Part shown: positions 1-5,589 of the stretch, piece by piece
Numbering within the stretch: the first letter of the stretch is position 1
How the letters are laid out: each line of letters begins with the position of its first letter
Source: Alphaproteobacteria bacterium
GTDB taxonomy: Bacteria > Pseudomonadota > Alphaproteobacteria > DSM-16000 > Inquilinaceae
Assembly: GCA_029263555.1 (NCBI GenBank)
Contig: JAJUFW010000222.1
Location: 1 to 5,589, forward strand
DNA length: 5,589 nucleotides
Direction: 5' to 3'
Translations under genes and position numbers: made by a program
Notes under the pieces: model-generated
The model's input: the letters and a program-made list of their open reading frames with translations, nothing else
What the model was told of the DNA's origin: nothing
The model's database searches: none

Positions 1-534
1 CCGGCCGTCCTGCCCTACTTTCCCGAAGTCATCGTGAACGACCGGGAGCTCGCGTCCCGGATCGTGCGCCTGCACCGGCTCTTGGAAGGCGGGGAGAGCG
101 ATCTCGAGCGACAGAGCCTGACGGCCCTCGTCCTCCGCGATCTGGTCGCCCGCCATGCGAAGTCCGGCCGGGACGCCCCCGCCCTGCGGCGGTGCGATCC
201 CGCGATTGCCCGCGTCCGCGAGTTCATCGACAGCGCCTTTGCCGAGCCGCTCAGCCTCGACCAGCTGGCAGCGATCGCCGGACTCAGCCCACTCTACCTG
301 ATCCGCGCCTTCCGCGCCGCGACAGGGCTTCCGCCCCATGCCTATCAGATCCAGCGGCGGCTTCAGGAAGCGGCCCGCCTGTTGAGGGCGGGGGGCGAGA
401 TTGCCGAGGTCGCGGCCGCCTGCGGCTTCTCGGACCAGAGCCATCTGACGCGCCACTTCAAGCGGATGACCGGCATCACGCCGGCGCGGTTCAGGTCAGG
501 ATCGTTCAAGACGCCGGTGCCGCAGTCGGCGTAG
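1..534 (+). CDS. AraC-family transcriptional regulator, C-terminal part (5' end outside the window)
   Basis: The frame is open from base 1 and ends at TAG 532-534, giving 177 residues. A GTG at 34 is a possible start only on paper, because the frame continues upstream with sequence typical of the end of an AraC ligand-binding domain, so the gene is cut by the window edge. The C-terminal 100 or so residues form the double helix-turn-helix domain (about bases 220-500). The first helix-turn-helix lies around LSLDQLAAIAGLSPLYLIRA. The second carries IAEVAAACGFSDQSHLTRHF followed by KRMTGITPARFR, the hallmark end of this family. Proteins of this type bind DNA next to promoters in response to a small ligand. 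It lies 36 bases upstream of azlC in the same direction, a common arrangement, so it probably controls the amino acid exporter. The ligand is unknown. Family assignment is very sure; the target is inferred. Confidence 0.95.
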   Translation, partial: PAVLPYFPEVIVNDRELASRIVRLHRLLEGGESDLERQSLTALVLRDLVARHAKSGRDAPALRRCDPAIARVREFIDSAFAEPLSLDQLAAIAGLSPLYLIRAFRAATGLPPHAYQIQRRLQEAARLLRAGGEIAEVAAACGFSDQSHLTRHFKRMTGITPARFRSGSFKTPVPQSA

Positions 535-570
535 CGTCGGCGCCCAGACGCAATCTCCGTCACCAGTCTC

Positions 571-1293
571 ATGCCGGAAGCTCCCGTTCCCGATTATCCG
601 CGTACCCAGGGAGTACGCTTCACCGCCGCCGGGCTCCGCGCCGGATATGTGCGCACGATCCCGGTCGGCCTCGGCGTCTCCCTGTTCGGCATCGTCTTCG
701 GCCTTGTCGCCGGCCAGAAGGGGTTGAGCGTGCTCGAAACCGGGCTGATGAGCGCGCTGGTCTTCGCCGGGGCCAGCCAGATGCTGGCCATGGAGCTGTG
801 GACCTCGCCCGTGCCGGTCCTGACCGTGGCCATCGCCGCCCTGGTCATCAACCTGCGCTATTTCATGATGAATGCCGCGCTGATGCCGTGGCTTCAGCCG
901 GTCGGCCCGCTCCGCGCCTATGGCAGCCTGTTCTTCACCGCCGACGAGAACTGGGCGGTCAGCGTCGCCGAGATGCGGTCCGGCGGCCGGGACGCGGGCT
1001 TCCTCCTTGGCAGCGGGCTCGCCATCTGGACCTTCTGGCTGACCGCCACCCTGATCGGCCGGACGACCGGGACCATCATCGCGGATCCCGAACGGGTCGG
1101 CGTCGACTTCGTCGGCACCGCAGTCTTCACCTTCCTTCTCGTCAGGATGCACCAGGGCAAGGGCGACTGGCTGCCCTGGACGGTCGCAGGCGTGACGGCC
1201 GTGACCGCCGCCGAATTCCTGCCGGGGTTCTGGTACCTGATCCTGGGCGGGCTGGCCGGCAGCATTGCAGGGGCGCTGCGCGATGTCCGTTGA
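571..1293 (+). CDS. azlC: AzlC family branched-chain amino acid exporter, large subunit
   Basis: A 240-residue inner-membrane protein, normal length for AzlC/YgaZ. With AzlD it exports branched-chain amino acids (AzlCD gives 4-azaleucine resistance in Bacillus subtilis; YgaZH exports valine in E. coli). Family marks visible here are FAGASQ (residues 65-70), the segment INLRYFMMNAALMPWL (93-108) and FFTADENWAVSVAE (121-134). Hydrophobic stretches near 30-48, 56-75, 80-97, 143-163, 180-192 and 201-235 are the likely membrane segments. The ATG at 571 is chosen because it gives a usual-length N-terminus, although no clear Shine-Dalgarno sequence precedes it. The stop codon overlaps the start of azlD by 11 bases, so the two subunits are translated together. 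Substrate range beyond the family's known amino acids cannot be read from the sequence. Confidence 0.95.
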   Translation: MPEAPVPDYPRTQGVRFTAAGLRAGYVRTIPVGLGVSLFGIVFGLVAGQKGLSVLETGLMSALVFAGASQMLAMELWTSPVPVLTVAIAALVINLRYFMMNAALMPWLQPVGPLRAYGSLFFTADENWAVSVAEMRSGGRDAGFLLGSGLAIWTFWLTATLIGRTTGTIIADPERVGVDFVGTAVFTFLLVRMHQGKGDWLPWTVAGVTAVTAAEFLPGFWYLILGGLAGSIAGALRDVR

Positions 1294-1582
1294 TCCGACC
1301 ACCCTCCTCGCCATCCTGCTCATGGCGGCCGGCACCTATGGCGTGCGCGCCGGGGGCTACTTCCTGATCCAGCGCCTCGCTCCCAGCCCGTTCCTCGAGG
1401 CCTGGATGCGTCATGTCCCGGGCGCGATGTTCGTCGCCCTGGTGCTGCCCGCGATCCTGAAGGGCGGCCTGCCCTTCGCGGCCGGAGCCATTGCGGTGCT
1501 CCTCGCCGCTCGCCTCAAGGGCAATCTCATCCTAAGCTTGGTCCTGGGCGTCGCCGCGGTGGCGGCGGCCCGGGCCTTCTGA
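1283..1582 (+). CDS. azlD: AzlD family branched-chain amino acid exporter, small subunit
   Basis: A 99-residue, very hydrophobic protein with about four membrane segments, the usual size of AzlD/YgaH, the obligate partner of AzlC. Family marks are GTYGVRAGGYFL (residues 17-28) and the central MRHVPGAMFVALVLPAIL (42-59). The frame is also open to a TTG at 1265. I prefer the ATG at 1283, because AGGGG at 1269-1273 sits nine bases before it and AzlD proteins usually begin just before the first membrane helix, as here. The start lies inside the end of azlC, which favours translational coupling and equal subunit amounts. Confidence 0.93.
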   Translation: MSVDPTTLLAILLMAAGTYGVRAGGYFLIQRLAPSPFLEAWMRHVPGAMFVALVLPAILKGGLPFAAGAIAVLLAARLKGNLILSLVLGVAAVAAARAF

Positions 1583-1601
1583 CCGTCGCTTCCGACCTGC
1601 C

Positions 1602-1940
1602 ATGACCGAAGACCGCCTGCCGACCGAATTCTGGGTACGCGCCCATATCCGCCGCTGCATCTCGGACGGCATTCCGGTGACCGTGGCCCACAAGGGGGAC
1701 CCGCACGGCGGCACCGTAATGGTGAAGCTGAACCAGCTGGAGAAGGGCTGCCGCGTCCTCTCGCAGGTGCGCGACCTGGACGGGAGACTTGCCTGGCTGC
1801 CGGCTGCGAAGGGCGACTTCATGAGCGAAGCCGACGCCGACGCCACCATCGCCCGCGCGGTCACCCGCGACCCCGACCTCTGGGTCATCGAGATCGAGGA
1901 CCGCCACGGCCGGAATCCGTTCGAGGGCAAGGTGCTCTAG
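1602..1940 (+). CDS. DUF1491 family small protein, function unknown
   Basis: A 112-residue soluble protein with no signal peptide or membrane segment. It opens with RLPTEFWVRAHIRRCISDG and ends with DPDLWVIEIEDRHGRNPFEG. Both blocks match what I know of the DUF1491 family, found chiefly in Alphaproteobacteria and without an assigned function. The gene begins 19 bases after azlD in the same direction, so it is probably the last gene of the araC-azlCD unit, though a functional link to amino acid export is not shown. No good ribosome binding site precedes the ATG. The stop codon is five bases from the stop of the convergent ATPase gene. Family call is from remembered motifs, fairly sure; function is unknown. 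Confidence 0.85.
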   Translation: MTEDRLPTEFWVRAHIRRCISDGIPVTVAHKGDPHGGTVMVKLNQLEKGCRVLSQVRDLDGRLAWLPAAKGDFMSEADADATIARAVTRDPDLWVIEIEDRHGRNPFEGKVL

Positions 1941-1945
1941 ATCGC

Positions 1946-2743
1946 CTACCCGATCGCGTCGTCCATCTGGGCGATACGGATCGACTCCTCGCGGATGCTG
2001 GCCAGGACGCGCCGGTGCAGTGCCATGAATTCAGGCGTCGAGGTGATGTCGTAGGGGCGCGGCCGGTCAATCGTGATCGGCACGATCTCCTTGATCCGGC
2101 CGGGCTGATTGCTCATCACCGCGACCCGGTCGGAAAGATAGACGGCCTCCTCGACGTCATGGGTGATGAACAGGACGGTCAGCCGGTGCCGTTCCCAGAC
2201 GCGGGTGAGGAGTTCCTGCATGTGGTGGCGGGTGAGCGCGTCGAGCGCCCCGAACGGTTCGTCCATCAGCAGGATCTTCGGCCGGTAGGAGAGCGCCCGG
2301 GCAATCGCGACGCGCTGCTTCATCCCGCCCGAAAGCTGGTTCGGATGGGCGTCGGCGAAACGCTCCAGCCCAACCAGCGCCAGATGCTCCAGCGCACGGT
2401 CGCGAAGATCCGCGCCCTTGAGCCCCGCCGCCCTCAGCGCGAATTCCACGTTCTGCCGGGCCGTCAGCCAGGGAAACAGGGTGTAGCTCTGGAACACGAC
2501 GCCCCGGTCCCTGCCCGGCCCCTCGACCGGCTGCCCGTCGACGAGGACGCTGCCCGTATCGTGATCCTCCAGCCCGGCAACGATCGAAAGCAGCGTGCTC
2601 TTGCCGCAGCCCGACGTTCCGACCAGGGAAACGAACTCGTTCTCGGGGATCTCGAGGTCGATGCCGTCGAGGACACGGATCCGCTCGCTGCCGCGGGCGA
2701 AGGTCTTGGTCAGACCCGAAACGGAAAGCTTCGGCTGGGTCAT
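1946..2743 (-). CDS. NitT/TauT-type ABC importer, ATP-binding protein
   Basis: A 265-residue ATPase, normal length for the SsuB/TauB/NrtD group, which powers uptake through the neighbouring permease from the cytoplasmic face. All key motifs are intact: Walker A GTSGCGKST (42-50), Q-loop Q85, signature LSGGMKQR (137-144), Walker B ILLMDEP (157-163), D-loop GALD (165-168) and switch histidine H195. FQSYTLFPWLTARQNVEFAL is typical of this importer class. The open frame runs on upstream to 3439, but that part lies over the permease in another frame. The ATG at 2743 is the real start: it has GGAGG at 2751-2755 seven bases before it, and its ATGA overlaps the permease stop by four bases. It is the last gene of the operon. 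The substrate (sulfonate, taurine, nitrate, pyrimidine precursor or other) cannot be decided from the ATPase. Confidence 0.96.
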   Translation of the reverse strand: MTQPKLSVSGLTKTFARGSERIRVLDGIDLEIPENEFVSLVGTSGCGKSTLLSIVAGLEDHDTGSVLVDGQPVEGPGRDRGVVFQSYTLFPWLTARQNVEFALRAAGLKGADLRDRALEHLALVGLERFADAHPNQLSGGMKQRVAIARALSYRPKILLMDEPFGALDALTRHHMQELLTRVWERHRLTVLFITHDVEEAVYLSDRVAVMSNQPGRIKEIVPITIDRPRPYDITSTPEFMALHRRVLASIREESIRIAQMDDAIG

Positions 2744-3555
2744 CGGCGTGCCTCCGCATACCGGAACAGACGCTTGGCGATCGCCTTCATGGCCTGGTCG
2801 GTGACCAGCCCGAACAGGCCCAGGACCAGGATGTAGCCGATGATCGTCTCGGTCTGGAAGAAGCGCTGGGCGGTCACGATCCGGTAGCCGAGCCCAGAGG
2901 TCGCGGCGACCAGCTCCGCCAGGACCAGCCAGGTCCACGCCCATCCCAGGCTGATACGCAGCGAATCCCAGATGCCGGGCAGCGCCGCCGGGACGACGAT
3001 GCGCGCCAGGATCTCCCGCTCCTTCAGCTCCAGGGTCCGCCCGACATTGACGAAATCCCACGGCACGCGCTTCACGTTGTCCATGATCAGCAGCACCTGC
3101 TGGAAGAAGGTGCCGATCCAGATGATCAGGAACTTCTGGCCGTCGCCCGTGCCCGCCCACAGGATGGTCAGCGGCACGAAAGCGACGACGGGCATGTAGC
3201 GAACGAAGTCGACGACCGGCTCGATGATCGCTTCCCAGGCCCGATAGCAGCCGATCAGGACCCCGATCGGGACGGCCAGCACCGTCGCGATCAGGAATCC
3301 CACCATGATCCGGTAGATGCTGACCCCGGCGTCCTCCCAAAGCTGACCGCTGGCGGCAAGATCGGCCAGCCGGGCGAAGACGCGGTCGGGCCCGGGCAGG
3401 AACAAGGGCTTCACCAGGCCGCTCGCCGTCACCCCCCACCAGACCGCCAGCAGCCCGGCGAACACGACGCAGGAGATGGCGACGAACCGCGCGGGGGTAA
3501 GCCGCGCGGTCAGCCGGAAAAGCCCCTGGCCGCGAGCGTCACTGCGCCGCGGCAT
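2740..3555 (-). CDS. NitT/TauT-type ABC importer, permease (SsuC/TauC-like)
   Basis: A 271-residue inner-membrane protein of the binding-protein-dependent transport family, normal length for SsuC/TauC. A first hydrophobic helix (about 22-44) precedes the core domain, with further segments near 80-105, 122-134, 141-158, 198-220 and 237-255. The signatures FLPGPDRVF (52-60) and the block around GWAWTWLVLAELVAATSGLGYRI (204-226) are typical of this class. The cytoplasmic EAA loop, which touches the ATPase, lies at about 170-189 and ends in IVVPAALPG. Its usually conserved glycine is glutamate 176 here, which is odd. The ATG at 3555 lies 17 bases inside the binding-protein gene, and the stop overlaps the ATPase start by four bases, so translation is probably coupled. 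Family call is sure; the substrate is unknown. Confidence 0.95.
   Translation of the reverse strand: MPRRSDARGQGLFRLTARLTPARFVAISCVVFAGLLAVWWGVTASGLVKPLFLPGPDRVFARLADLAASGQLWEDAGVSIYRIMVGFLIATVLAVPIGVLIGCYRAWEAIIEPVVDFVRYMPVVAFVPLTILWAGTGDGQKFLIIWIGTFFQQVLLIMDNVKRVPWDFVNVGRTLELKEREILARIVVPAALPGIWDSLRISLGWAWTWLVLAELVAATSGLGYRIVTAQRFFQTETIIGYILVLGLFGLVTDQAMKAIAKRLFRYAEARR
2751..2755 (-). promoter_or_regulatory. Ribosome binding site of the ABC ATPase gene
   Basis: GGAGG read on the - strand, seven bases before the ATG at 2743 and inside the last codons of the permease gene. It decides the ATPase start against the longer frame that stays open to 3439. Confidence 0.8.
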
Positions 3556-4543
3556 CGACCCATCTGCCGTCGATCAGCGCCTGGAGATCGACCTCCTCGG
3601 TCAGGATGCCGGCCTGCATCGCCGCAGCCTCGACCGCGGGCGCCACCTGGGCGGCGAAGGCGCCCGGAAGCTGTTCCTTGTTGGCGGCGAGCGAGTAGAA
3701 CTCCACGCCGTCGAACGCGGTTTCCAGCTCCTCCGGCGAGGCGCCGACCGCTTCGGAGATGATGGCGCGGCCTTCCGTCACGTCCGCCTCATAGGCGGCA
3801 AGCGCCTGGTCCCAGGCGCGCAACAGCGCGACGACCTGACCCGGACGCTCCTCCAGGATCTCCTCCCGCACGACGAAGACGTCGCTCACCAGGCCCGGCT
3901 CCTCGCCGGCGGTGAACAGCACCTTGACCTCGGGGTTCTGGGCCTGGGCCATGGTCAGATAGGGCTCGTAGGTGACCGCGACCGGCACCCGGCCGCCGAT
4001 CAGTGCACTTCCGGCATCGGCGGCCGGCATCGGCACGCGCTCGATATCGGCGACGCTCATGCCGTTCTGCGCCAGCGCGTAGTTCAGAAGGATGTCGCTG
4101 GTCGTGCCCTCCTCATAGGCGACCTGCCGCCCCTTGAGATCGGCGACCGAGCCGACCGATCCGTCGACGATGATGGCGTCGGCCGTGGTGCTGACGTCGA
4201 GCAGCATCACGATCCGGATCGGCAGCCCCGCCGCCGCCATCGCCATCGCCGTGTGGGTCGCGATGGCCGCACCCTCGAGCTGGCCGCTCGCCAGCGCCGC
4301 GTTGACGTCGGCGTCCGAGGTGAAGTTGACCAGTTCGACGTCGTCGAGCCCATTGGCCCGGAAAAGATCCTTCGCCTCCGCCACGTGCCACTGGCCGTAG
4401 CCGAGCCAGGGCTGCGTGCCGATGCGGAAGGTGCCTTCCTCGGGCTCTGCCGGGATCACGAGATCCTGCGCCTGAACGGCCGCGCCGGGCGTCAGGGACA
4501 GAAGCGCCGCCCCGAAAGCGGCGCCGACCATTGATTTGTTCAT
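3539..4543 (-). CDS. NitT/TauT-type ABC importer, periplasmic substrate-binding protein
   Basis: A 334-residue protein of the NMT1/SsuA/TauA-like group. Residues 1-25 form a Sec signal peptide (positive Lys3, hydrophobic core, cleavage likely after AVQA). There is no lipobox cysteine, so the mature protein should be free in the periplasm. The mature part opens with FRIGTQPWLGYGQWHVAEAK (39-58), then DADVNAALASGQLEGAAIAT (77-96), DLKGRQVAYEEGTTSDILL (135-153) and VPVAVTYEPYLT (186-197), the usual order for a two-lobed binder. The ATG at 4543 is supported by GAGGAAGG at 4553-4560 nine bases upstream. It is the first gene of the transporter operon, the usual order, and the strong site fits the excess of binding protein needed over the membrane parts. 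The bound compound cannot be named; automatic labels such as taurine or nitrate would be guesses. Confidence 0.93.
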   Translation of the reverse strand: MNKSMVGAAFGAALLSLTPGAAVQAQDLVIPAEPEEGTFRIGTQPWLGYGQWHVAEAKDLFRANGLDDVELVNFTSDADVNAALASGQLEGAAIATHTAMAMAAAGLPIRIVMLLDVSTTADAIIVDGSVGSVADLKGRQVAYEEGTTSDILLNYALAQNGMSVADIERVPMPAADAGSALIGGRVPVAVTYEPYLTMAQAQNPEVKVLFTAGEEPGLVSDVFVVREEILEERPGQVVALLRAWDQALAAYEADVTEGRAIISEAVGASPEELETAFDGVEFYSLAANKEQLPGAFAAQVAPAVEAAAMQAGILTEEVDLQALIDGRWVDAAAQ

Positions 4544-4552
4544 ATTGGTAGG

Positions 4553-4560
4553 CCTTCCTC
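4553..4560 (-). promoter_or_regulatory. Strong ribosome binding site of the binding-protein gene
   Basis: GAGGAAGG read on the - strand, nine bases before the ATG at 4543. It is one of the two clearest Shine-Dalgarno sequences in the window, and it fixes this ATG as the start rather than the in-frame ATG four codons later. Confidence 0.8.
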
Positions 4561-4581
4561 GATGCCTGATCTTGCAGGGCT

Positions 4582-4613
4582 GCTTTTGCCCGGAACGCCG
4601 TCCGGGCGGAAGC
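4582..4613. other. Hairpin in the gap between the oxidase and transporter genes
   Basis: A perfect seven-base inverted repeat, GCCCGGA (4588-4594) and TCCGGGC (4601-4607), encloses a six-base loop. Read as + strand RNA the stem extends to 13 pairs (4582-4613) through two G-U pairs and GCUU/AAGC. Read as - strand RNA, the direction of the flanking genes, those two positions become C-A mismatches, leaving a 7-pair core plus 4 outer pairs. No run of U follows on either strand: AAAAGC follows the core on the - strand. It is therefore not a standard intrinsic terminator. It may slow polymerase, protect the transporter mRNA end or be a partial terminator after the oxidase gene. The rest of the 110-base gap shows no promoter I would defend. 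Confidence 0.5.
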
Positions 4614-4653
4614 CCCTATTCTCTAACGGGCCGACATTTCGGGACGTCCGACG

Positions 4654-5589
4654 TCAGACCCGCAGTACCTTACCGGGATTCATGATGTTCTGCGGATCCA
4701 GCGTCCGCTTGAGGAGACGCATGACCTCGACCGCTTCCCCATGCTCGATCTCGAGGAACTCCATCTTGCCCTGGCCGATTCCGTGCTCGCCCGTCGAGGT
4801 GCCGCCCATGGCGATGGCGCGGCGCACCATGCGCCCATGCAGCTCCTGCGCGCGGGCGATCTCGGCCTCGTCGTTCGGGTCGAGGACGTAGCAGAGGTGG
4901 AAGTTCCCGTCGCCGACATGGCCCATGAGCGGCGCCAGCAGCCCGGCTTCCCGGACTTCGGCCAGGGTTTCCTCGATACAGTCGGCCAGCCGCGAGATCG
5001 GCACGCATACGTCCGTCGCCATGCCGCGCGAGCCGGGCCGGAGCGCCAGTTGCGCGTAATAGGCGTCATGGCGCGCCTGCCACAGTCTGGACCGCTCCTC
5101 CGGCTGCGTCGCCCAGCGGAACGCATGCCCGCCGAACTCGCCCGCGATGGTCGACACCATTTCCGCCTGTTCCTCCACGCCGCGCGCGGTGCCGTGAAAC
5201 TCGAAGAACAGGGTCGGCGCGACCTCGTAGTCCAGCTTGGAATAGCGGTTCACGGCATCGATCGCCGCGCTGTCCAGAAGCTCGATCCGCGCCACCGGAA
5301 CGCCGGCCTGGATCGTCGCGATCACGGTGTTGACCGCATCCGCGATGGTCGGGAACGGGCACACGGCCGAGGACACCGCCTCCGGAATGCCGTGCAGCCG
5401 CAGCGTCACCTCGGTGATCACGCCGAGCGTGCCCTCCGAACCGACGAAGAGACGGGTCAGATCGTAGCCCGCCGCCGACTTCCGGGCGCGGGTACCGGTC
5501 CGGATGATCCGCCCGTCGGCCAGCACGACCGTCAGGCCCAGCACGTTCTCCCGCATCGTCCCGTAGCGGACCGCGTTCGTGCCCGATGC
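4654..5589 (-). CDS. FAD-linked 2-hydroxyacid oxidase, D-lactate dehydrogenase (cytochrome)/GlcD type, C-terminal part
   Basis: The frame is open to the window edge, so the N-terminus (about 150 residues of a usual 460) is missing; 311 residues are visible. An ATG at 5556 is internal, because upstream of it reads ASGTNAVRYGT, part of the family's FAD-binding domain. Then come RARKSAAGYDLTRLFVGSEGTLGVITEVTLRL (FAD-binding half, in two blocks at window residues 34-53 and 54-65), a substrate domain with FRWATQPEERSRLWQARHDAYY, the GHVGDGNFH motif (223-231) and TGEHGIGQGK (266-275) with the family's conserved histidines, ending IMNPGKVLRV. Such enzymes oxidise D-lactate or related 2-hydroxyacids to 2-oxoacids and pass electrons to cytochrome c or quinone. 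All visible motifs are intact. It precedes the transporter genes on the same strand by 110 bases. The family is sure; the exact substrate (D-lactate, glycolate, other 2-hydroxyacid) is not. Confidence 0.93.
   Translation of the reverse strand, partial: ASGTNAVRYGTMRENVLGLTVVLADGRIIRTGTRARKSAAGYDLTRLFVGSEGTLGVITEVTLRLHGIPEAVSSAVCPFPTIADAVNTVIATIQAGVPVARIELLDSAAIDAVNRYSKLDYEVAPTLFFEFHGTARGVEEQAEMVSTIAGEFGGHAFRWATQPEERSRLWQARHDAYYAQLALRPGSRGMATDVCVPISRLADCIEETLAEVREAGLLAPLMGHVGDGNFHLCYVLDPNDEAEIARAQELHGRMVRRAIAMGGTSTGEHGIGQGKMEFLEIEHGEAVEVMRLLKRTLDPQNIMNPGKVLRV

Noticed and set aside
496..1335. A 279-codon open frame on the - strand opposite azlC
   Set aside because: Antisense shadow of azlC; no membrane segments or recognisable motif, and composition typical of a high-GC reverse frame.
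192..1367. A 391-codon open frame on the + strand across araC and azlC
   Set aside because: It lies over two genes with clear family motifs, and its translation is rich in Arg, Pro, Gly and Ala, as expected for an off-frame reading of high-GC coding DNA.
2015..2836. A 273-codon open frame on the + strand opposite the ATPase gene
   Set aside because: Antisense shadow of a gene with all ABC ATPase motifs intact.
2744..3439. N-terminal extension of the ATPase frame across the permease gene
   Set aside because: It is an off-frame reading of the permease; a normal ABC ATPase start with GGAGG and a 4-base overlap is found at 2743.
3476..4534. A 352-codon open frame on the + strand opposite the binding-protein gene
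   Set aside because: It mirrors the binding-protein gene almost exactly and is full of Arg, Asp, Gly and His without a domain; the - strand gene has a signal peptide, family motifs and a strong ribosome binding site.
4582..4613. Intrinsic terminator for the oxidase gene
   Set aside because: The stem is good but no U-run follows in the direction of transcription; kept only as a hairpin of unknown role.

Overview
The window looks like an ordinary piece of chromosome from a high-GC Gram-negative bacterium, most likely an alphaproteobacterium. The reasons are a base composition of roughly two-thirds G+C, a DUF1491-type small protein (a family I know mainly from Alphaproteobacteria), and a periplasmic binding protein with a Sec-type signal peptide. 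Almost every base is coding. I see no RNA gene, mobile element, CRISPR array or origin.

Left half, + strand (1-1940): the 3' part of an AraC-family transcriptional regulator gene, then azlC and azlD, which encode the two membrane subunits of a branched-chain amino acid exporter, then a small DUF1491 gene. All four are co-directional with gaps of 36 and 19 bases and an 11-base azlC/azlD overlap, so they probably form one transcription unit. The regulator is the obvious candidate to control the exporter.

Right half, - strand (5589 down to 1946): the C-terminal two-thirds of an FAD-linked 2-hydroxyacid oxidase (D-lactate dehydrogenase/GlcD type), a 110-base gap with a strong hairpin, then a complete NitT/TauT-type ABC importer in the order binding protein, permease, ATPase. 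The three transporter genes overlap (17 and 4 bases) and are surely one operon. The oxidase may be its first gene or a separate upstream unit. The transported compound cannot be read from the sequence; a carboxylated or sulfonated small molecule would fit the family.

The two units converge with only 5 bases between stop codons. No convincing new biological system is visible. The points most worth a second look are the altered EAA loop of the permease, the pairing of oxidase and importer, and the hairpin between them.
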